Notes: generated from the sequence alone by a model not told the origin. A stretch of DNA of 9,160 nt from Chloroflexi bacterium 13_1_40CM_68_21 (GCA_001917735.1 MNEO01000027.1:1-9160), one strand, 5' to 3'. Shown: positions 1 through 6,988, counted from the stretch's first letter. Translations and numbers: made by a program.

Positions 1-3000
1 GGCCACGCATGGACAAGGATCTGCTCCGCGAGCGCGGCCAGGGGTTGATCGCGCTGTCCGCGTGCCTTCAGGGCGAGCTCGCCCGGGCGCTGATGGACGA
101 AAGTCTCGACGCCGCCTGCGCGGTCGCTGAGGAGCATCGCGAGATCTTCGGCGAGGGCAACTACTACCTCGAGCTCATGTCGCACGGCATCGCCGAGCAG
201 GAGCGGGTCAACGACGGCGTCCGCGAGGTCTCGCGGCGTACCGGCATCCCGCTGGTCGTGACGAACGACATCCACTACGTGAACGCGGAGGACGCCGAGG
301 CCCAGGACGTCATGGTCTGCATCCAGAGCGGGAAAACAATCGACACGCCCGATCGCCTCAAGATGATCGACCACCCCGAGCTCTTCATGCGCAGCGCAGT
401 GCAGATGGCGGAGCTCTTCCCGAACGATCCCGAGGCTCTCGAGAACACGCTGCGCATCGCCGAGAAGATCGACCTGCGCCTGCCTCTCGGCGAGCTGCGG
501 CTCCCGCACTTCGAGGTGCCGGCCGGCAAGACGCCCGAAGAGCAGCTCCGCACGCTTGCGGAGACGGGCGCGGCAGCGAAGTACGGCGCCCTCACGCCCG
601 CGCTCCAGGAGCGCATCGACAGAGAGCTGGCCGTCATCGCGAAGACCGGCTACACGGGCTACATCCTCATCGTGCAGGACTTCATCCGCTTCGCGAAGGA
701 GCGGGGCATCCTCACCGCGGTCCGCGGGTCCGCCGGTGGGTCGCTCGTGAACTATGCGATCGATCTCACCGACATCGACCCGCTCCAGTACGGGCTCATC
801 TTCGAACGTTTCCTCAACCTCGAGCGCTTCACGCCGCCGGACATCGACGTGGACTTCATGGGGGACAGGCGTGACGAGGTCATCCAGTACGTCACGCAGA
901 AGTACGGCGCCGACCGCGTCGCGCAGATCGGGACGTTCAACACGATGCTCGCTCGCGCTGCGGTCCGCGACGTCGCGCGCGTGCTAGGGATGCCGTACGG
1001 CGAGGCCGATCGAGTGGCGAAGACGATCCCGTTCGGTACGACCCTCACCGACTCCAGGCGCATGTCCGGCGAGCTGCGGGACCTCGAGCAGGAGGCACAC
1101 ATCCAGCGACTCCTCGATCTGGCGGAGAAGGTCGAAGGGCTGGTGCGCTCGACGGGGACCCACGCGGCCGGAGTCGTGATCTCACGGGAACCGATCACAC
1201 AGCTTGTGCCTCTCGAGCGCTCGAAAGGCAACGCGAACGCCCTCCAGACGCAGTACGAGGACAAGCAGCTCGAGAAGCTCGGGGTCCTCAAATTCGACTT
1301 CCTCGGGCTCGGGAACCTGACGATCCTCGAGCACGCGCTCCGCCTGATCCAGGCGACCCGCGGCATGTCGATCAAGCGCGAGGACATCCCGCTCGATGAC
1401 AGGAAGACCTTCGAGCTCCTCGGGTCGGGCGAGACGACCGGCATGTTCCAGCTCGAGTCCGCCGGCATGCGCCGCTACGTCCGCGAGCTCAAGCCAGATC
1501 GAGTCGAGGACGTCATGGCGATGGTCGCGCTCTTCCGGCCCGGTCCGATGGACTACATCCCGACCTATATCCGGCGCAAGCACGGTGAGGAGCCGGTCAC
1601 CTACGCGCATCCCACGCTCGAGCCCGTGCTCAAGTCGACCTACGGGGTGATGGTCTATCAGGAGGACGTGATGGCCGTGACCCAGGCGCTCGCCGGCTTC
1701 ACGCTCGCCGAGGCCGACGTCCTGTGTTACGCGGTCCGCAAGAAGATCCGCGAGAAGCTCGACGCGCAGAAGGTGAAGTTCGTGTCAGGCGCGATCCGAA
1801 ACGGGGTGCACGCCGACGTGATCGAGGCCGTGTGGAAGGACTTCGAGCCGTTCGCCCGCTACGGGTTCAACCGCGCGCACGCCGCGATCTACGGGATCAT
1901 CGCGTACCACACCGCGTATCTGAAGGCGAACTACACCACCGAGTACATGACCGCGGTGCTCTCCGCGGAGATGGGAACGCCCGACCGTATCGCGATCGCG
2001 GTCGCAGAATGCCGGCGCATGGGCCTCGCGGTGCTGCCGCCGGACGTGAACGAGTCGGAGCTCGACTTCGCCATCACCCCGAAGGGCATCCGCTTCGGCC
2101 TCGGCGCCGTGAAGAACGTCGGCGAAGGTGCGGTCGAAGGCTTGATCGAGGCGCGTCGAGCCGATGGAGCTTTCCGCTCGCTCGACGACCTCTGCGCCCG
2201 CATCGACCTGCAGCGCGCGAACAAGCGCGTCCTCGAGTCGCTCATCAAGTGCGGTGCGTGCGACGCGTTCGGGCCGCGGCAGGCGCAGCTCACGGCGCTT
2301 GACGGCACACTCGCGACCGCGCAACGCGAGCAGCGCGACCGCGCGAGCGGGCAGGTCGGCCTCTTCGATCTCACGGGCACGAGCGTCCTGGGCGGTCCGC
2401 TCGTCGGTGGCGAGGCGCCGCGCCGCGAGCTTCTGGGCTGGGAGAAGGAGCTCCTCGGGATCTACCTCTCGGAGCACCCGCTTCAGGCGCTCGCCCCGAG
2501 GATGGGCGATGTCGTGACCACGTATCTCGCAGAGCTGCGCGATGCCGGTGAGGATCTCGTGACCATCGCGTGCGTGGTCACGAGCGCGCGCAAGCACATC
2601 ACCAAGAACAAGCAGCTGATGATGTTCGCGCAGGTTGAAGACCTCACCGGCACTGTCGAGGTCACCGTATTCCCGCGCACGTACGAGGCGACGGCGAGCC
2701 TTTGGAACACCGATGAGATCCTCCTGGTGCTCGCGCGGGTCGAGCAGCGCGACGAGGACCCGAAGCTGCTCTGCGAGCACGCGGCGCGGTTCGACGACGC
2801 CGGGATCGCTGAGATCAAGCGCGTCGCGGAAGAGCGGAGGCAGTTCCTTGCCAAGCGAGCGAAGTTCGGATCCCGGAATGGCAACGGCTCCGGTTTTGGT
2901 TCGACGACGGGTCCGACTCCTCGTCGGAGTAATGGGCCAGGCAGTCACGAGGAGCGTCCCCCTGTACCGACGGCCCAGCACTCCTCCGAGGAGCCGGACC

Positions 3001-3275
3001 TGTCGTCTCCCTTGGACTCTGAAGAGCCTCCCCCGCTTCTGATCCGCTTCCGCGAGGTCCTGGACTACGACCGGTCGATCGCGCTCTTCCAAAAGATCCA
3101 GGTGGTACTCGCGGACTACGCCGGGACGTCCCAGGTCATCCTCGAGCTGCCGCGCAGTGGTGGCGGGATGCGCCGAGTGCAGACTTCGTTCCGGGCGAAG
3201 CCGTCGCGCGAACTCGCTCTGGCGGTCGCGCGCGAGGTCGGCGGCGACGTCGTGGAGGTCGTCCTCCCGCGCTGA
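1..3275 (+). CDS. dnaE: DNA polymerase III alpha subunit (DnaE), 5'-truncated by window edge
   Basis: This is the catalytic subunit of the replicative DNA polymerase. The reading frame is already open at base 3 (Pro-Arg before the ATG at 9), and the first ~100-130 residues of the PHP domain are missing, so the ATG at 9 is probably an internal Met. Residue numbers below count from that Met. The PHP remainder (1-120) keeps Cys19 and the TNDIHY pair Asp87/His89. The palm has RGSAGGS (239-245), PDIDVDF with catalytic Asp278/Asp280, and KFDF with the third Asp430. Then come THAAGVV (384-390), the RKK/FNRAHAAIY region (577-628), a helix-hairpin-helix region (about 695-755), a likely beta-clamp peptide QVGLF (782-786), an OB fold (about 850-910), a low-complexity linker (about 952-1008) and a C-terminal domain ending in VVEVVLPR. 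Length and domain order fit a complete DnaE once the missing start is added. Oddity: LCYAVRKK at 572-579, where Arg is usual in place of Cys573. Confidence 0.97.
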   Translation, partial: PRMDKDLLRERGQGLIALSACLQGELARALMDESLDAACAVAEEHREIFGEGNYYLELMSHGIAEQERVNDGVREVSRRTGIPLVVTNDIHYVNAEDAEAQDVMVCIQSGKTIDTPDRLKMIDHPELFMRSAVQMAELFPNDPEALENTLRIAEKIDLRLPLGELRLPHFEVPAGKTPEEQLRTLAETGAAAKYGALTPALQERIDRELAVIAKTGYTGYILIVQDFIRFAKERGILTAVRGSAGGSLVNYAIDLTDIDPLQYGLIFERFLNLERFTPPDIDVDFMGDRRDEVIQYVTQKYGADRVAQIGTFNTMLARAAVRDVARVLGMPYGEADRVAKTIPFGTTLTDSRRMSGELRDLEQEAHIQRLLDLAEKVEGLVRSTGTHAAGVVISREPITQLVPLERSKGNANALQTQYEDKQLEKLGVLKFDFLGLGNLTILEHALRLIQATRGMSIKREDIPLDDRKTFELLGSGETTGMFQLESAGMRRYVRELKPDRVEDVMAMVALFRPGPMDYIPTYIRRKHGEEPVTYAHPTLEPVLKSTYGVMVYQEDVMAVTQALAGFTLAEADVLCYAVRKKIREKLDAQKVKFVSGAIRNGVHADVIEAVWKDFEPFARYGFNRAHAAIYGIIAYHTAYLKANYTTEYMTAVLSAEMGTPDRIAIAVAECRRMGLAVLPPDVNESELDFAITPKGIRFGLGAVKNVGEGAVEGLIEARRADGAFRSLDDLCARIDLQRANKRVLESLIKCGACDAFGPRQAQLTALDGTLATAQREQRDRASGQVGLFDLTGTSVLGGPLVGGEAPRRELLGWEKELLGIYLSEHPLQALAPRMGDVVTTYLAELRDAGEDLVTIACVVTSARKHITKNKQLMMFAQVEDLTGTVEVTVFPRTYEATASLWNTDEILLVLARVEQRDEDPKLLCEHAARFDDAGIAEIKRVAEERRQFLAKRAKFGSRNGNGSGFGSTTGPTPRRSNGPGSHEERPPVPTAQHSSEEPDLSSPLDSEEPPPLLIRFREVLDYDRSIALFQKIQVVLADYAGTSQVILELPRSGGGMRRVQTSFRAKPSRELALAVAREVGGDVVEVVLPR

Positions 3276-3276
3276 C

Positions 3277-3323
3277 GCCCTCGGCGCAGGGCACGCCCAG
3301 CAGGGGTGGCACAGGGCGTGCCT
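3277..3323. repeat. Inverted repeats in the dnaE-kinase gap (possible hairpin)
   Basis: The 73-nt gap behind dnaE contains GGCACGCCC (3290-3298) and its exact reverse complement GGGCGTGCC (3314-3322), separated by 15 nt, with a possible G-U pair (3289/3323) extending the stem. A second small stem, GCCCT (3277-3281) with AGGGC (3288-3292), shares bases 3290-3292 with the first, so the two cannot form together. No run of T follows, so this is not a classical intrinsic terminator. It could be a terminator of another kind, a 3'-end stabiliser for dnaE mRNA, or an operator before the kinase gene. The repeat is directly visible; its role is unknown. Confidence 0.5.
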
Positions 3324-3348
3324 CGGCTATCCGGCGAGATGGCAAGCG

Positions 3349-4476
3349 ATGAGTGATCGGGATCGCCGTCCGCACGGCGAGGACTCGGACGCTCTTGGGC
3401 AACGCGAGCTACAGCGCCACGTCCTCGACTCGATCGACGATGGCGTGATCATCGCCTGGCCCGACAGCCGCTACGAGGCGAACGCTTCGGCGAAGGGCAT
3501 CCTCGGGGTCGCGGAGCTGACTACGCTCGCAGAGCTCCGCGACGCTGTCGACGTGCGCGACCTCCATACCGGCGAAAGCGTCCCGGCGGGCGGCTACCCG
3601 CTCGACCGGGCGCTCCGCGGTGAGGCGAGCTCCGGTGAGTTCTTCGTCACGCAGCGGGGCACTGGGGAGCGGCGTGATCTCTCCGTCAGCGCGGCTCCGG
3701 TCCGTGCTACTGACGGGACCGTGGTCGCGGCGGTCATGACGCTGCACGACATCACGGACGTGCGCGCAGCGGAGCGCGAACGCGAGCAGTTCCTCTCGAT
3801 CGTCGCGCACGAGCTGCGCACCCCGCTGACGCCGCTCAAGGCACTCGCGCAGCTCGTCCGTTCGCGCATGCGGCGCGCTCGCGAGCAAGGCACGGAGATC
3901 GACCTTGAGTCGCTCGATCGGAACCTCGCGACCATCGAGCGTCAAGTCGATCGGATGAACGGCCTCGTCAACGATCTACTCTCCGTCTCTCGTGCGGAGC
4001 GCGGCGCACTTCGAATGGAGCCGGTCCGGTTCGATCTGGCGGCGGTGACGCGGGATGTCGTCCAGCGGTACGCCGACGCGACCGAAGAGGAAGGCCGCCA
4101 CCGCTTCACCGTGGACGCGCCTGAGAGCCTCCCTGTCCGGGGCGATCAAACCCGGCTCGATCAGCTCCTCATGAATCTCGTGGGCAATGCCGTGAAGTAC
4201 TCGCCGTCGGGGGGCGAGGTCCGCGTCGCGCTCGAAGGACGTGACGGTACCGCCACCATCGAGGTCCACGACGACGGGATCGGGATTCCAGCCGACGACC
4301 TGCCCAATCTGGGGCATCCGTTCGTTCGCGGGGCCGGGCGCGCGTCGAAATTCGCCGGGATGGGCGTGGGCCTGTACGTCGCGCGCCTCGTCGCGGAGGG
4401 ACACGGCGGATCGCTGCAGCTCGAGAGCGCCGGGGACGGCAAGGGAACGACCGTGAGGGTGAAGGTCCCGCTCTAG
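3349..4476 (+). CDS. Soluble PAS-domain sensor histidine kinase
   Basis: A 375-residue two-component sensor kinase that would autophosphorylate on His and pass the phosphate to a response regulator. An N-terminal PAS-like sensor domain (about 20-138, ending LHDITDVRAAERE) is followed by a HisKA dimerisation domain with H-box FLSIVAHELRTPL (phospho-acceptor His154). The HATPase domain has N-box NLVGNAVKYSP (Asn280), G1 box DDGIGIP (308-314) and G2 box GMGVGL (337-342). No hydrophobic stretch is long enough for a membrane span, so it is probably cytosolic and senses an internal ligand or redox state. The frame is open upstream into dnaE, but the ATG at 3349 is the first Met after the dnaE stop, so I chose it; the ribosome site is weak. 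It lies 73 nt behind dnaE on the same strand, with no response regulator next to it. Its stop overlaps that of the convergent downstream gene. The ligand is unknown. Confidence 0.93.
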   Translation: MSDRDRRPHGEDSDALGQRELQRHVLDSIDDGVIIAWPDSRYEANASAKGILGVAELTTLAELRDAVDVRDLHTGESVPAGGYPLDRALRGEASSGEFFVTQRGTGERRDLSVSAAPVRATDGTVVAAVMTLHDITDVRAAEREREQFLSIVAHELRTPLTPLKALAQLVRSRMRRAREQGTEIDLESLDRNLATIERQVDRMNGLVNDLLSVSRAERGALRMEPVRFDLAAVTRDVVQRYADATEEEGRHRFTVDAPESLPVRGDQTRLDQLLMNLVGNAVKYSPSGGEVRVALEGRDGTATIEVHDDGIGIPADDLPNLGHPFVRGAGRASKFAGMGVGLYVARLVAEGHGGSLQLESAGDGKGTTVRVKVPL

Positions 4477-5624
4477 CGCACGGCGCGGTATAGCGTCAGG
4501 ACGAGCATCAGCGCCGCAATGAGCGGCATGAGGGCGCTCGGCAGCTCGTGGCCCCCGCTGATGTCCCGGATCGCGTAGAGCGCCCATGGGAGGACCAGCA
4601 CGATCAGTGGCAGTGACGCGAGCGTCGCACGGTGCCCGTTCGCCAGCGAGCGCCGCAGCACGACGGCCCAGGCGGGTACGAGCAGCATCTGATCATGGCT
4701 GCCGGAGTACGGCACGATCACGAGCGTCAGGCAGGCGAGGATGGCAACCGCCTCGACCGCGCTCAGCGGCTGTCGTCGCGCGAGATCGACCGCCGCTGCT
4801 GTGAGCAGGGCGATGATGACGAGCGCCCACACCGGGCCGCCTGGCAGCCAGCTCGCGACCGTCCAGACCGATGTCGATTGCGACGCGAGCACGAGGCGGT
4901 TGCCTCGGACCTCGTCCAGCCAGCCTTGGGGCCACGCCGGTTGCGCTACCACGCTCGCCAGAAGCAGCAGGAGGGCGACGACGACGAACGCGACGATGAG
5001 CCGAACGGTTCGCCGGGACCACGTGCCGAAAACGACCGGCGCGAAGATGTGCGGCTTCAGCAGCAGCAGCACGGCCACGGCGCCGGCCGCAACCAATCGT
5101 TGTCGGTAGATGAGGTAGACGACGATCCCAACCGCGCCCAGCAGAAGGCCACCGAATTGCGCATTCATCGCGGTGTTCCACAGCGGCTGCGAGCCGAAGA
5201 CGAGGAACAAGAGGTAAGGGACCCAGGCCGTCGGACCTCCGAGCACGCGCCAGATGAGCACCGTACCCAGCGCCGCGCCGGTGACGAGAAGGAGCTGCCA
5301 GATCGGCGCCGCGACCTCGAGAGGAAGGGCGGCCAGGGGGAGGAACGCGATGGCGGTCGTCAGCGGATACCCGTAGCGGCCGGGACAGAACGTGCCGCGC
5401 ACATTGCCAAACGCGTCGACGTATTGACCCGACATCGCCCGCGTCCACGCCACCGTGTCGTACGGATCGCGACCGTCGAGCACGAAGCGCGCGCCGGTCC
5501 AGAAACACATGAAGTCACTCGTGTGCGGTGCGAAGGCCACGGCGACGCAGATCACAAATAAGGGGGCGACGATGAGTGCGCCGCCGAGCGCCCACAGCGC
5601 GAGCGCGACTCGGCGCCGTGTCAC
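4473..5624 (-). CDS. Polytopic membrane protein, GT87/DUF2029-like glycosyltransferase
   Basis: A 383-residue, very hydrophobic protein with about ten or eleven likely membrane helices from residue 7 to 380. The first external loop carries SDFMCFWTGARFVLDG followed by RDPYD (Asp37, Asp50, Asp53, Asp56). Further on come YGYPLTT (84-90), NAQFGG (154-159) after the fourth helix, and LLKPHIF (188-194). This order matches the GT87/DUF2029 family, polyprenyl-phosphate-sugar-dependent GT-C enzymes that include the mycobacterial mannosyltransferase PimE. There the acidic residue in the first loop is thought to act in catalysis. Sugar donor and acceptor cannot be read from sequence. The start is a GTG at 5622-5624, 35 nt downstream of the tRNA-Leu gene on the same strand, so it may be co-transcribed with the tRNA and the phosphatase gene. 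The stop codon TAG (4475-4473) shares the CTAG with the kinase stop. The family call is by motif memory only. Confidence 0.8.
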   Translation of the reverse strand: MTRRRVALALWALGGALIVAPLFVICVAVAFAPHTSDFMCFWTGARFVLDGRDPYDTVAWTRAMSGQYVDAFGNVRGTFCPGRYGYPLTTAIAFLPLAALPLEVAAPIWQLLLVTGAALGTVLIWRVLGGPTAWVPYLLFLVFGSQPLWNTAMNAQFGGLLLGAVGIVVYLIYRQRLVAAGAVAVLLLLKPHIFAPVVFGTWSRRTVRLIVAFVVVALLLLLASVVAQPAWPQGWLDEVRGNRLVLASQSTSVWTVASWLPGGPVWALVIIALLTAAAVDLARRQPLSAVEAVAILACLTLVIVPYSGSHDQMLLVPAWAVVLRRSLANGHRATLASLPLIVLVLPWALYAIRDISGGHELPSALMPLIAALMLVLTLYRAVR

Positions 5625-5659
5625 GCAAGATCCCAGTCAGCCACCAATACAACGCACGG

Positions 5660-5744
5660 TGCCGGAGGAGGGAGTCGAACCCTCACGGACCTTTCGGCCC
5701 AAGAGATTTTGAGTCTCTAACGTCTGCCATTTCGTCACTCCGGC
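5660..5744 (-). tRNA. tRNA-Leu, anticodon CAA
   Basis: Read on the minus strand, the 85-nt cloverleaf is complete. The acceptor stem GCCGGAG pairs with CTCCGGC, with discriminator A at 5660. The D stem is ACG/CGT with GG in the loop. The anticodon stem AGAGA/TCTCT encloses loop CTCAAAA, giving anticodon CAA (bases 5711-5709), which reads UUG. A long class II variable arm (GGGCC-GAAA-GGTCC) is typical of Leu. The T stem is GAGGG/CCCTC with loop TTCGACT. The three bases after the discriminator read CCG, so the 3' CCA is not fully encoded and must be added or repaired after transcription. The gene starts 4 nt after the phosphatase stop codon and ends 35 nt before the glycosyltransferase start, on the same strand as both. 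The variable arm and discriminator A exclude other class I tRNAs. Confidence 0.97.
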
Positions 5745-5748
5745 GTGA

Positions 5749-6561
5749 TCACATTCTAGGTTTCAAAAGCAGCCTGATGGCGGCCCGCGCGAGAGTCGGA
5801 TTTGCGATCACGACCTGGCGCTCGTTCCACGCGGCGTCGCGACCGGTCTTCAGCGACAGCACCGACGCGCCCGCCTCGCGCGCGATGAGCGCAGGGCCCG
5901 CGACATCCCACGGTGAGAGGTACTCGTGGGCGAAGACGTCGAAGCGGCCCATTGCGACGTACGCGATCCCGAGCGCCGCCGAACCGACGTCGCGCATGCC
6001 GGCGCAGGCGGCCGCGAGAGCGACCGTACGCGGCCGCGCGCCTCGCATGACCCGGTAGGAGAGCGCCGCGACCGCCAGCGCTCGCGACAGCCGCGCGACG
6101 TCCGAGACGTGGATCGCCTCGCCGTTCAGTGTCGCGCCAGCTCCCTGTGAAGCGACGAAGGTTTCGCGCGTGCGCGGCGCGGAGATCGCCGCGGCGCGCG
6201 TTCTGCCATCTTCGACGTAGCCGAGCACGACGGCGTAGAAAGGGATCCCCCGGGAATAGTTGAGCGTGCCATCGATCGGGTCGACGACCCAGAGCCGCTC
6301 GGCCGACGCGAGGTCCTTCCGCGCGCTCTCTTCGGCGAGTACCGGAATGCTCCGGTCAAAAGCTGTGAGCTTCGCGAGGATCGCCCGCTCGGCCGCATGA
6401 TCCGCGGCCGTGGCGAAGTTCGCGCGTCCTCGCTTCCGGGTGACCACCGCGGTGTCGGCGATCGCGATCGCCTCTCCGACCGCGACCGCGATCTCCGCGG
6501 CGACGTGCGCAAGCCGCGCGTAGCGCGTGCGGTCCCGCGGGTTAGGGCTGGCCTCCGCCAT
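5749..6561 (-). CDS. Inositol monophosphatase family protein
   Basis: A 270-residue, Mg-dependent, Li-sensitive-type sugar phosphatase of the IMPase/SuhB superfamily, of normal family length. Visible motifs are TAADHAAERAI (51-61), the acidic VLAEES (Glu77/Glu78), the signature VVDPIDGTLNYSRG (92-105, metal-binding Asp94 and Asp97) and the second signature SPWDVAGPALIAREAG (216-231, Asp219). All metal-binding residues expected for activity are present. The substrate could be myo-inositol-1-phosphate, histidinol phosphate or a nucleotide such as PAP; sequence alone does not decide. The ATG start at 6561-6559 lies inside the end of the response-regulator gene (20-nt overlap) and has no clear Shine-Dalgarno, so translation is probably coupled to termination of that gene. 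The stop at 5749-5751 is followed after 4 nt by tRNA-Leu. A GT87-like glycosyltransferase lies further downstream. Confidence 0.92.
   Translation of the reverse strand: MAEASPNPRDRTRYARLAHVAAEIAVAVGEAIAIADTAVVTRKRGRANFATAADHAAERAILAKLTAFDRSIPVLAEESARKDLASAERLWVVDPIDGTLNYSRGIPFYAVVLGYVEDGRTRAAAISAPRTRETFVASQGAGATLNGEAIHVSDVARLSRALAVAALSYRVMRGARPRTVALAAACAGMRDVGSAALGIAYVAMGRFDVFAHEYLSPWDVAGPALIAREAGASVLSLKTGRDAAWNERQVVIANPTLARAAIRLLLKPRM
5753..5758 (-). promoter_or_regulatory. Possible -10 element before tRNA-Leu
   Basis: On the minus strand TAGAAT, one of the few AT-rich hexamers here, ends 8 nt before the first base of the tRNA and overlaps the last codons of the phosphatase gene. That spacing would start transcription at or next to the mature tRNA 5' end. 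The 8 nt between them form the palindrome GTGATCAC (5745-5752). No convincing -35 lies about 17 nt upstream; TTGAAA is present but only 2 nt away. This is a weak candidate, with read-through from the upstream genes as the alternative. Confidence 0.22.
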
Positions 6562-6943
6562 CGGTCGGGCAGAGTACCCGGACCTTGGCGAGGAGATCGT
6601 TCAGGTCGAACGGCTTGGAGATGACGTCCGTGATGCCACGCTCCTTGAACTCGGCCTCGAACTGCGGTGTGGCGGCGCTCACGAACAGCACGGGCATCTC
6701 CCGGATCTCAGTATCGGCGCGAACCCGGTCGAAGACCTCGAATCCGCTGAGTCCCGGCATCATGATGTCGAGGATGAGGAGGTCCGCGTGCACCTGACGG
6801 ACGGTCTCGAGCACGATGGCCCCGTCAGACACCACCACCGCCTGGTAGCCGGCCTCGTCGTTGATCGAATCGCGGAGCAGCGTCGCGATCGGCTCGTCGT
6901 CCTCCCCGATCACGACGACCCTCTTCTTCAGGTCGTCCGACAT
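6542..6943 (-). CDS. Receiver-only (CheY-like) response regulator
   Basis: A 133-residue protein consisting of a single receiver domain with no output domain. Residues of the phosphorylation site are intact: acidic pocket Glu14-Asp15-Asp16, phospho-acceptor Asp59 in LLILDIMMPG, switch Ser89 in FVSA, and Lys110 in SKPF. The short tail ends CPTDGGGQP. The frame is open far upstream, but the ATG at 6943-6941 (MSDDLKKRVVVIGEDDEP) places the start at the normal distance from the first beta strand. The longer extension is Arg-rich and antisense to the sigma gene, so it was rejected. The protein would act by protein-protein contact, as a phosphorelay carrier or as a single-domain regulator. It heads a minus-strand unit and its last 20 nt overlap the phosphatase gene. 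No histidine kinase is adjacent; the nearest is at 3349-4476. It diverges from the ECF sigma gene. Confidence 0.93.
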   Translation of the reverse strand: MSDDLKKRVVVIGEDDEPIATLLRDSINDEAGYQAVVVSDGAIVLETVRQVHADLLILDIMMPGLSGFEVFDRVRADTEIREMPVLFVSAATPQFEAEFKERGITDVISKPFDLNDLLAKVRVLCPTDGGGQP

Positions 6944-6962
6944 GAGCACTCGGCAGCCTACC

Positions 6963-6988
6963 GAAATGGCATTGAGGCGGCAGGCGTC
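6963..6988 (+). promoter_or_regulatory. Candidate ECF-type promoter before the sigma gene
   Basis: The 50-nt divergent spacer between the response-regulator and sigma genes (6944-6993) contains CGAAAT (6962-6967), then 17 nt, then CGTC (6985-6988). ECF promoters often have a GAAAC/GGAAC-like -35 and a CGTC/CGTA-like -10 about 16-17 nt apart. If used, transcription would start near the GTG at 6994, giving a nearly leaderless mRNA. The -35 match is imperfect. No clear sigma-70-type promoter was seen for either gene in this spacer. Confidence 0.22.

Noticed and set aside
752..1610. Antisense frames of 238 and 142 codons opposite the dnaE palm
   Set aside because: Compositionally skewed (Ser/Arg-rich) and fully covered by the conserved DnaE catalytic core.
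2981..2993. CTCCTC-C-GAGGAG inverted repeat inside dnaE
   Set aside because: It is a short stem with a minimal loop within the low-complexity linker codons (Ser-Ser-Glu-Glu), best explained by codon content.
1785..3092. 435-codon open frame on the minus strand opposite dnaE
   Set aside because: It is Arg/Glu-rich with no domain pattern and lies fully antisense to well-conserved DnaE domains; long antisense frames are common in high-GC genes.
3157..3348. Upstream extension of the kinase frame into dnaE
   Set aside because: The extra 64 residues are Arg/Ala-rich and overlap dnaE in another frame; the ATG at 3349 gives a normal PAS-kinase start.
5057..5072. Short CAG repeat
   Set aside because: It encodes the Leu run of a membrane helix on the minus strand; too short for a meaningful repeat.
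4632..5561. 309-codon plus-strand frame opposite the glycosyltransferase gene
   Set aside because: It is a highly charged, repetitive Arg/Asp/Gln-rich translation with no motifs, the mirror of a hydrophobic Leu/Val-rich coding region.
5455..6058. Small plus-strand proteins with VEEP-like and RRRESNPHGPFG-like segments
   Set aside because: These are translations of the reverse strand of the tRNA-Leu gene, a known source of false hypothetical proteins.
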